DNA of 34,749 nucleotides from a virus, in IMG/VR virus record IMGVR_UViG_3300022746_000012, positions 1 through 34,749 of that record; one strand, given 5' to 3'. A program made the position numbers and the translations under genes. A model generated the notes under the pieces. The model searched no databases, was not told the origin of the DNA, and saw nothing but the letters and a program-made list of their open reading frames with translations. Shown here piece by piece: positions 29,069 through 34,749 of the stretch. Numbering within the stretch: position 1 is the stretch's first letter; every line of letters begins with the position of its first letter.

Positions 29069-30271
29069 ATGACCGATCCGGCAGAGAAAATTGAGAAATG
29101 GGCGATTGAAAAATTGATCCCCTACGCGAGAAACGCCAGGACGCACTCGGATGAGCAGGTGGGGCAGATCGCCGCCAGCATCAAAGAGTGGGGCTGGACT
29201 ACTCCCGTGTTGGTTGACGAGGATGGGGGAATCATTGCCGGCCACGGCAGGACGATGGCGGCAAAGCGTCTGGGGATGCGCGAAGTGCCAGTTATGGTTG
29301 CGCGAGGATGGAGCGATGCGAAGAAACGGGCCTACGTTCTGGCCGATAACAAACTGGCTTTAAACGCCGGCTGGGACAACGAGATGCCGGCCCTTGAACT
29401 CAAAGAGTTGGGCGAGACTGGATTTGATTTGGATTTGACCGGTTTTTCGCTGGATGAGATCAGCGCCCTTACACCTTTGGAGGTTGCTCCGGGGTTGACG
29501 GACGAGGATGCCGTTCCAGAGGCTCCAGAAGCGCCTACAACGCGATTGGGCGACGTTTGGATACTAGGCCAGCACCGACTGATGTGCGGCGATTCTACGT
29601 CGATTGAAGCTGTTGAGAAGCTGATGGATGGGCAGAAGGCCGATATGGTGTTTACGGATCCGCCTTATGGCTACGAATACGAGAGCAATTATCAAGACAA
29701 ACACTCAGTCTTGATGAATGATAATGTGATGCTTGACTTTGCTCCAACCGCCTATGCAGCTACAGAAGAAAATGCGGCTTTTTATATTTGCGGAAGTTTT
29801 CAGACGATAAGCAAATGGATAGATTACGTTGAGAAGCATTTTAAATACAAAAACTTGATTGTTTGGAAGAAAAACAATTGGTCAATGGGCGATCTCAAAG
29901 GATCTTTTGCTGGCCAACATGAGCTAATAATTTTTGCCCACAAGGGGCGTGTTGACATCATTGGGAAAAGAGATCCAGACGTTTGGTCCTTTGACAGAGT
30001 GCCTCCAAAAATTCACCCAACTCAAAAGCCAATCGAACTTATTGAATACGCAATGAGCAAAGTCGAAAGCAAAACTGTACTCGACCTATTCGGCGGCTCA
30101 GGCTCTACGCTGATCGCCTGCGAAAAGACAGCGCGTCAATGCAGAATAATGGAACTTGACCCAAAGTATTGCGATGTCATAATTAAGAGATGGCAGGATT
30201 ACACAGGAAAGCAAGCAGTGTGCCAGGAAAACTCCAAAACATTCAATGAGTTAGCAAACGATGGAAGTTGA
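29069..30271 (+). CDS. ParB-domain / DNA methyltransferase fusion
   Basis: 400 residues from ATG 29069 (AGGGGAAA upstream; a GTG at 29024 lies in the repeats). Residues 10-80 are a ParB/Srx-like domain ('LIPYARNARTHSDEQVGQIAASIKEWGWTTPVLVDEDGGIIAGHGR', 'GHGR' 58-61). The methyltransferase has 'TDPPY' (196-200) before 'DLFGGSGST' (339-347), i.e. a beta-type N6-adenine or N4-cytosine enzyme. Base composition falls from about 29650 on. It may protect phage DNA from host restriction. The site specificity is unknown. Confidence 0.92.
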   Translation: MTDPAEKIEKWAIEKLIPYARNARTHSDEQVGQIAASIKEWGWTTPVLVDEDGGIIAGHGRTMAAKRLGMREVPVMVARGWSDAKKRAYVLADNKLALNAGWDNEMPALELKELGETGFDLDLTGFSLDEISALTPLEVAPGLTDEDAVPEAPEAPTTRLGDVWILGQHRLMCGDSTSIEAVEKLMDGQKADMVFTDPPYGYEYESNYQDKHSVLMNDNVMLDFAPTAYAATEENAAFYICGSFQTISKWIDYVEKHFKYKNLIVWKKNNWSMGDLKGSFAGQHELIIFAHKGRVDIIGKRDPDVWSFDRVPPKIHPTQKPIELIEYAMSKVESKTVLDLFGGSGSTLIACEKTARQCRIMELDPKYCDVIIKRWQDYTGKQAVCQENSKTFNELANDGS

Positions 30272-30812
30272 AAGTCAGAAACAACAAAATCGTCATGGCG
30301 GTGCGAGGCCGAATTCGGGCCGCCCTCGCTTTGAGCCAACGGACGAAGAACGCAAGCAAGTCGAGGCAATGGCCGGCTATGGCGTTGCGGAGGCGCACAT
30401 CGCTGCGTTGATCCGCGGCGGGATCGGCGTTTCGACTTTGCGTGATCGGTTCAAGGAAAACCTTGAGCAAGGACGCGCCAAAGCTCACGCCGGCATCGGC
30501 AAGACGCTCTACCAAAAGGCCATGTCCGGCGACGTAGCCAGCCTGATCTGGTGGACCAAGACGCAGATGCGCTGGACCGAAGCACCGCGTCAGATCGAGG
30601 TGAGCGGCAACATCTCCATCACCGACGCGCTCGCCCAGGCGCAAGCACGCTTGCTCGAGGCCGAGATCGTCGAGCAGGACACGCCGTTACTAACCGTAAC
30701 TGAGCCGGTTACGGTTGAGGTTACGCCCGTTACGGTTGACCACATAGGGGGTAACATCGGGGGTAACATGGGCGACCGCGGTGAGGAAAACGCAATGAAA
30801 TCAACGGGTTAG
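30261..30812 (+). CDS. Terminase small subunit
   Basis: 183 residues; its ATG overlaps the methyltransferase end by 11 bases. 'GGARPNSGRPRFEPTDEERKQVEAMAGYGVAEAHIAALIRGG' with 'STLRDRF' is the HTH-type N-terminus of small terminases. 'KTLYQKAMSGDVASLIWWTKTQMRWTE' is the usual middle. The C-terminal 45 residues are repetitive Val/Thr ('TVTEPVTVEVTPVTV') because the coding DNA carries repeats (30685-30768). It recognises the packaging site and hands DNA to TerL. Confidence 0.88.
   Translation: MEVESQKQQNRHGGARPNSGRPRFEPTDEERKQVEAMAGYGVAEAHIAALIRGGIGVSTLRDRFKENLEQGRAKAHAGIGKTLYQKAMSGDVASLIWWTKTQMRWTEAPRQIEVSGNISITDALAQAQARLLEAEIVEQDTPLLTVTEPVTVEVTPVTVDHIGGNIGGNMGDRGEENAMKSTG
30685..30768. repeat. 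Cluster of GTAAC/GTTAC units within terS
   Basis: Units similar to the origin iterons: CGTTAC at 30685, CCGTAAC at 30694, GGTTACGG at 30707, GGTTACG at 30719, CGTTACGG at 30728, GGTAACA at 30750 and 30762. They are in both orientations and encode the Val/Thr repeats of TerS. A packaging (pac) site inside terS is usual for headful phages, so this is a candidate. Confidence 0.5.
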
Positions 30813-30960
30813 CGCAATGATTTGATTCCTCCTACGGCTCCCGCATCAGGTCCGGCAGGGCCGGCGACCGGCTCCCGCCACGCGCCGAGGGGGCCGGGGA
30901 GGGCCGACGGGCGCCCGGTCACGGTAACGGTGGGGCCGCACGAATTTTTTTTATTTTTTT
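30813..30960 (+). promoter_or_regulatory. GC-rich intergenic region ending in T-runs
   Basis: 148 bases without a convincing gene. It is markedly GC-rich up to 30940 with several self-complementary stretches (for example GGGCGCCC near 30909 and a GCCC/GGGC stem enclosing the ACGGTAACGG unit at 30921-30930). It ends with eight T, A, seven T (30945-30960) directly before an ATG. It may be a terminator for terS, a packaging-associated site or a U-rich translation enhancer. A TTG-started frame of about 56 codons through it looks like composition, not a gene. Confidence 0.45.
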
Positions 30961-31407
30961 ATGACCCTATCGATCACCCCGATTTCGCTTGAAGAAGCAA
31001 ATGCCTTTGTTGAGGTAAACCACCGGCATCACAACCCGGTGGTTGGCCACAAGTTTTCTATTGCGGTGAGCGATGGCGATAAGGTGGTTGGCGTGGCGAT
31101 TGTCGGCAGGCCAGTGTCTAGGCATCTGGATAACGGTTGGGTGCTTGAGGTAAACCGCTGCTGTACGGATGGAACCAAGAACGCTTGCTCAATGCTGTAC
31201 GGTGCCGCCTGGCGAGCGGCGAAGGCGCTTGGGTACAAAAGGTTGATTACCTACACGCTACCGGCAGAGGGTGGCGCTAGTCTGAAGGCGTCCGGATGGA
31301 ACTGCGTTGGCGAGCGTGGCGGCGGCAACTGGAACTGCAAAAGCAGGCCAAGGATTGACACTGATGAACTTTTGCGCGGGCAGAAGTTGCTTTGGGAAGC
31401 GGTTTAA
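30961..31407 (+). CDS. XF1762-family protein, GNAT-like fold
   Basis: 148 residues. It has 'NHRHHNPVVGHKFSIAVSDGDKVVGVAIVGRPVSRHLDNGWVLEVNRCCTDGTKNACSMLYGAAWRAAKALGYKRLITYTL', the complete signature of the XF1762 family found in many phages. The order of strands and the 'SMLYGAAWRAAKALGY' helix resemble GNAT acyltransferases. Substrate unknown; modification of DNA bases or small molecules has been considered for such proteins. There is no Shine-Dalgarno; the ATG follows a T-rich run. Confidence 0.82.
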   Translation: MTLSITPISLEEANAFVEVNHRHHNPVVGHKFSIAVSDGDKVVGVAIVGRPVSRHLDNGWVLEVNRCCTDGTKNACSMLYGAAWRAAKALGYKRLITYTLPAEGGASLKASGWNCVGERGGGNWNCKSRPRIDTDELLRGQKLLWEAV

Positions 31408-31416
31408 GGGGTAACC

Positions 31417-32940
31417 ATGCAAAAAACTCGATACAGCGCCGAAGACGAACAGATCCTGATGACCAAACTTTGGTCGCCGACGATTGCCGACAACCCGGAA
31501 GCCTTCGTGCTGTTTGCCTTTCCGTGGGGACAAGAGAACACGCCGCTTGCCAAGTTTAGTGGGCCGAGAAAGTGGCAGCGCGAGATCCTGCGAGACATCG
31601 CCGCGCACATTAGGGCGAACAAAGGCAAGACCGACATGGAGACGCTGCGCGAGGCGGTATCCAGCGGACGGGGTATTGGCAAGTCTGCGTTGGTGAGTTG
31701 GTTGATTCTGTGGATGCTCACCACGAGGATTGGCTCAACGGTGATTGTGAGTGCCAACAGCGAGAGCCAGCTACGTTCGGTAACTTGGGGTGAGTTGACC
31801 AAGTGGCAGGCGATGATCATCAACAGCTACTGGTGGGAGATTAGTGCGACCAAGATCGTGCCGGCTGCGTGGTTAACGGAACTGGTAGAGCGGGATTTGA
31901 AGAAGGGGACGCGCTACTGGGCAGCAGAGGGCAAGTTGTGGAGTGAAGAGAACCCAGATGCTTATGCCGGGGTTCACAACCACGACGGAATGATGCTGAT
32001 CTTTGACGAGGCCAGCGGTATACCCGATCCGATCTGGGCGGTGGGTGCTGGGTTTTTCACTGAGAATATTTTGGATCGTTATTGGTTTGCGTTTAGCAAC
32101 CCTCGGCGCAACCAAGGGTATTTCTTTGAGACTTTTCACGGCAAACGCGACTTCTGGAAGGGTCGGCAGATAGACGCGAGGCAGGTGGAGGGAACGGACA
32201 AGAATACTTACGAGCAGATTATTGCCGAGTATGGCGAGGATTCGCCGCAGGCGCGGGTTGAGGTTTATGGTGAGTTTCCGGCCAGTGGTGATGATCAGTT
32301 TATTGCCCCGAGGATAGTGGACGAGGCGATGGATCGAGCCAAGTACAAGGATGAGACTGCGCCAATTGTGATTGGCGTTGATCCGGCAAGGGGCGGCTTG
32401 GATGCGACGGTGATTGTGGTAAGGCAGGGCAGGGATTTGATTGCCATTAAGCGTTTTCGTGGTGATGACACGATGACCACGGTGGGTAATGTGATTGACG
32501 CGATTGACGAATACAAGCCGACTTTGACGGTAATTGATGAGGGCGGTTTGGGGTATGGCGTGCTTGACAGATTAACGGAGCAACGGTATAAGGTGCGTGG
32601 GGTTAATTTTGGCTGGAAAGCCAAAAACCCTGTGATGTGGGGCAATAAGCGGGCAGAGATGTGGGGCGCGATGCGTGATTGGTTACGATCTGCCAGCATT
32701 CCAAAGGATCGGCAATTGAAGGCCGATCTGATTGGCCCTATGAAAAAGCCGAACTCGGCGGGTACGATCTTTCTTGAGGGTAAGAAAGAGATGAAGGCTA
32801 GGGGTTTGGCAAGCCCGGATGCGGCGGATGCGCTGGCCGTGACGTTTGCCTACCCGGTGGCACATCGGGAATACAAAGAGCCGCCTAGAACCATAAGGTC
32901 TAGTGGGTCTACAATGTCTGGGTCTTGGATGGGATCATAA
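31417..32940 (+). CDS. Terminase large subunit
   Basis: 507 residues. ATPase: Walker A 'SSGRGIGKSA' (82-91) and Walker B 'MLIFDEAS' (194-201, catalytic Glu199). Nuclease: Asp323 in 'GVDPARGG', Asp375 in 'VIDEGGLGYG', Asp469/472 in 'SPDAADALA'. All parts of an RNase H-type terminase are present. It drives DNA into the head through the portal and cuts the concatemer when the head is full. A ribosome site (AAGGGGT) precedes the ATG. Confidence 0.95.
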   Translation: MQKTRYSAEDEQILMTKLWSPTIADNPEAFVLFAFPWGQENTPLAKFSGPRKWQREILRDIAAHIRANKGKTDMETLREAVSSGRGIGKSALVSWLILWMLTTRIGSTVIVSANSESQLRSVTWGELTKWQAMIINSYWWEISATKIVPAAWLTELVERDLKKGTRYWAAEGKLWSEENPDAYAGVHNHDGMMLIFDEASGIPDPIWAVGAGFFTENILDRYWFAFSNPRRNQGYFFETFHGKRDFWKGRQIDARQVEGTDKNTYEQIIAEYGEDSPQARVEVYGEFPASGDDQFIAPRIVDEAMDRAKYKDETAPIVIGVDPARGGLDATVIVVRQGRDLIAIKRFRGDDTMTTVGNVIDAIDEYKPTLTVIDEGGLGYGVLDRLTEQRYKVRGVNFGWKAKNPVMWGNKRAEMWGAMRDWLRSASIPKDRQLKADLIGPMKKPNSAGTIFLEGKKEMKARGLASPDAADALAVTFAYPVAHREYKEPPRTIRSSGSTMSGSWMGS

Positions 32941-32943
32941 ACA

Positions 32944-33075
32944 ATGCTTAAGAAATCTGCCTCGCCTAAAGCGTTCAAAGAGAACGTAAAGACTGAAGTC
33001 AAGGCCGGTAAGCCGGTCAAGCAAGCCGTGGCGATTGCCTACGCTACCAAGCGTGAAGCGGCGAAGAAGAAATGA
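32944..33075 (+). CDS. Tiny lysine-rich protein 1
   Basis: 43 residues, 14 of them Lys or Arg. 'SPKAFKENVKTEVKAGKPVKQAVAIAYATKREAAKKK' matches small basic proteins seen after terminases or near portals in many environmental phages. It may bind DNA or be an internal head component. It starts 3 bases after terL and is coupled to the next frame by ATGA. Confidence 0.8.
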   Translation: MLKKSASPKAFKENVKTEVKAGKPVKQAVAIAYATKREAAKKK

Positions 33076-33218
33076 AGCAGGGTCTTTACGCCAATATTCA
33101 CGCCAAGCAGGAGCGCATCAAGGCCGGTAGCGGCGAGAAGATGCGTAAACCCGGTTCTGCTGGTGCGCCAACGGCCAAGGACTTTAAAGAGTCTGCTAAG
33201 ACGGCGAAGAAAAAGTGA
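33072..33218 (+). CDS. Tiny lysine-rich protein 2
   Basis: 48 residues. 'KQGLYANIHAKQERIKAGSGEKMRKPGSAGAPTAKDFKESAKTAKKK' is a widely repeated phage small-protein pattern. Very basic with a Gly/Pro centre. Function unknown; the conserved pattern and coupling argue for a real gene. Confidence 0.8.
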   Translation: MKQGLYANIHAKQERIKAGSGEKMRKPGSAGAPTAKDFKESAKTAKKK

Positions 33219-33472
33219 AGAAAGGCGTGTCGCTATCCGTCGGTCGCGGCGAGAAGTTGCCGGTTAGCAAGGGCGCTGGCCTGACCGAAAAAGGTCGAGA
33301 AAAGTATAATCGTGAGACTGGCAGCAATTTGAAAGCGCCAGCTCCAAACCCCAAGACAGAGGCCGACAAGGGCCGCAAGTCTAGCTTTTGCGCCAGGATG
33401 GAAGGGGTTGTGGCCCATGCCAAGGGCGATGCGGAGCGGGCCAAGGCGTCACTTAAACGCTGGAAGTGTTGA
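33215..33472 (+). CDS. Small basic protein 3, DUF6321-like
   Basis: 85 residues from GTG 33215 (GTGA overlap with the gene before). 'VGRGEKLPVSKGAGLTEKGREKYNRETGSNLKAPAPNPKTEADKGRKSSFCARMEGV' and the end 'RAKASLKRWKC' match the DUF6321 pattern found in diverse phages. Positively charged, two cysteines. Probably virion- or DNA-associated. The stop overlaps the portal ATG by one base (TGATG). Confidence 0.82.
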   Translation: MKKGVSLSVGRGEKLPVSKGAGLTEKGREKYNRETGSNLKAPAPNPKTEADKGRKSSFCARMEGVVAHAKGDAERAKASLKRWKC

Positions 33473-34749
33473 TGGCATCTGACTACACCGGAATAAACGC
33501 TGTTGGCAACGTCGCACTGGGTGGCAAGCCACTCAAGAGTGACTCGGATGTGCTGTCAACGGCGCGGGATCGCCTCTCAATGGCGATTTCGGCGTATTCG
33601 GAGTCACGCGAAGACGAGCTGGACGACCTTCGTTTTTATGCCGGTAGCCCTGATAACCAGTGGCAATGGCCGGCAGATGTGCTGGCAACCCGCGGTGCGG
33701 TGCAGGGGCAGACGATTAACGCTCGTCCTTGCTTGACGATCAATAAGCTGCCGCAGCACGTTCACCAGATTACGAACGATCAGCGCCAGAACCGGCCTAG
33801 TGTCAAGGTCATTCCGGTTAATGACGACGCGGATGTAGAGGTTGCCGAGATTTTCAACGGCATGATCCGGCATATTGAGTACATCTCGGATGCTGATGTG
33901 GCCTATGACACGGCTTGCGAGAATCAGGTTGCTTATGGCGAAGGCTACATCAGGATTCTGACTGAGTATTGCGACGACAATACGTTTGATCAGGACATTA
34001 AGATTGCGCGGGTACGCAATAGTTTCTCGGTCTACATGGATCCGTTGATCCAAGACCCGTGCGGTTCGGATGCCAAATGGTGTTTTATCACCGAGGATCT
34101 ATCCCAAGAGGAATATCACCGGATTTTCCCCAATGCGTCGCCTTTGTCCACGCTAGAAACGCTGGGTGTTGGCGACCAGAACCTAGGCCAATGGCTAAAT
34201 ACGGACACAATTCGTATTGCTGAGTATTTCTATATTGAATACGACAAGCAAACTCTGAATTTGTATCCCGGCAACGTCACTGCCTTTGAAGGAACGCCGG
34301 AAGACAAAGAATTGCGCCAGGTTTACGGCAAACCAAAGAAATCACGCCAAGCAGATCGCAAAAAGATCAAATGGTGCAAGATTAACGGCTACGAAATCCT
34401 TGAAGAACAGGAGTGGGCGGGTAGTTGTATCCCGGTTGTGCGGGTAATTGGCAACGAATACGAGGTTGAGGGCCGCATTTACATCAGCGGCTTGGTGCGT
34501 AACGCCAAAGATGCACAACGGATGTACAACTACTGGACGAGCCAAGAGGCAGAGATGCTGGCGCTGGCTCCGAAGGCTCCGTTTATCGGTTACGGCGGTC
34601 AGTTTGAAGGGTATGAGACCCAGTGGAAGACCGCAAACACGCAGAATTGGCCTTATTTGGAGGTCAATCCTGACGTAACGGACGGTCAGGGCGCGGTTTT
34701 GCCGCTGCCGCAACGTGCGCTGCCTCCGATGGCCCAGACTGGTCTTATA
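33472..34749 (+). CDS. Portal protein, N-terminal part (partial at window edge)
   Basis: ATG 33472 opens a frame that stays open to the window end (426 residues) and continues at position 2 of the window, giving 746 residues in total. Diagnostic P22-portal-like blocks are 'RLSMAISAYSESREDELDDLRFYAGSPDNQW', 'RPCLTINKLPQHVHQITNDQRQNRPSVKV', 'ACENQVAYGEGYIRILTEY' and 'VYMDPLIQDPCGSDAKWCFI'. The protein forms the head-vertex ring used for DNA entry and exit. TerL lies just upstream, separated by three tiny basic proteins, as is common in environmental podoviruses. Confidence 0.94.
   Translation, partial: MASDYTGINAVGNVALGGKPLKSDSDVLSTARDRLSMAISAYSESREDELDDLRFYAGSPDNQWQWPADVLATRGAVQGQTINARPCLTINKLPQHVHQITNDQRQNRPSVKVIPVNDDADVEVAEIFNGMIRHIEYISDADVAYDTACENQVAYGEGYIRILTEYCDDNTFDQDIKIARVRNSFSVYMDPLIQDPCGSDAKWCFITEDLSQEEYHRIFPNASPLSTLETLGVGDQNLGQWLNTDTIRIAEYFYIEYDKQTLNLYPGNVTAFEGTPEDKELRQVYGKPKKSRQADRKKIKWCKINGYEILEEQEWAGSCIPVVRVIGNEYEVEGRIYISGLVRNAKDAQRMYNYWTSQEAEMLALAPKAPFIGYGGQFEGYETQWKTANTQNWPYLEVNPDVTDGQGAVLPLPQRALPPMAQTGLI
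34623..34749. repeat. Right copy of 127-bp terminal direct repeat
   Basis: Identical to bases 1-127. Both lie in the portal gene and in the same frame, so the sequence closes on itself as a circle of 34,622 bp. Confidence 0.95.

Noticed and set aside
30821-30991. A TTG-started frame of about 56 codons, Pro/Gly/Ala-rich, through the GC-rich gap into the XF1762 gene
   Set aside because: It has no ribosome site, runs out of frame into the next gene, and its residues follow from GC-rich composition.
1-34749. tRNA or rRNA genes
   Set aside because: I saw no cloverleaf with conserved T-loop sequence in the gaps, and almost all of the genome is coding. A tRNA scan would settle it.

Overview
The window is the complete genome of a small tailed bacteriophage, cut at an arbitrary point of a circular assembly. 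Its first and last 127 bases are identical, so the non-redundant circle is 34,622 bp and the portal gene (746 aa) runs across the cut. The head and tail genes follow the Enterobacteria phage P22 plan: terminase, portal, scaffold, P22-type coat, gp4-like adaptor, gp10-like plug, then three ejection-type proteins. It is therefore a short-tailed (podovirus-type) phage that probably packages by headful. The style of several hypothetical genes, above all small proteins with 'EPVAW' and 'WVGLT...AIEAKLKERN' modules, suggests a freshwater betaproteobacterial (Burkholderiales-like) host. That host call is inference only. No integrase and no CI-type repressor gene was seen.

Layout. (1) Rightward late genes occupy 1-18620: portal C-terminus; a ferritin/Dps-like small protein; a split tail-fibre/tailspike cassette (1933-5369); scaffold and coat (5447-7406); two putative capsid-surface proteins; gp4-like adaptor; an HNH endonuclease inserted on the opposite strand; gp10-like plug; a needle-like protein, a small structural protein and a cupin; ejection proteins (12207-16165); lysis genes (XhlA-like, acidic small protein, GH108 endolysin, 3-TM holin); and a metallophosphoesterase. 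(2) A leftward early operon runs from 26739 down to 18584, with most genes joined by 1-11 bp overlaps. It encodes small unknown proteins, a TM miniprotein, a Sak4-like ATPase, a DUF669-type ssDNA-binding protein, a Cas4-like Fe-S nuclease, a RadD-like helicase, a sigma-region-4-like protein, a VRR-NUC nuclease and many small accessory proteins. (3) A control region at 26740-26851 holds an unusual symmetric face-to-face promoter/operator. From it Cro and a primase-polymerase/helicase are transcribed rightward and the early operon leftward. (4) Next come an iteron-like candidate origin (28904-29043), a ParB-methyltransferase fusion, the small terminase, a GC-rich gap, a GNAT-like XF1762 protein, the large terminase, three tiny lysine-rich proteins and the portal N-terminus, which closes the circle.

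How it fits together: Cro-like control at the central promoter probably sets the balance between leftward recombination genes and rightward replication genes. The primase-helicase gene lies directly beside the iterons. The recombination set (nuclease, SSB, annealing ATPase, helicase) could process DNA into concatemers for headful packaging by TerS/TerL. The sigma-like protein is a candidate late activator. Functions come from motifs read by eye; no database search was run.
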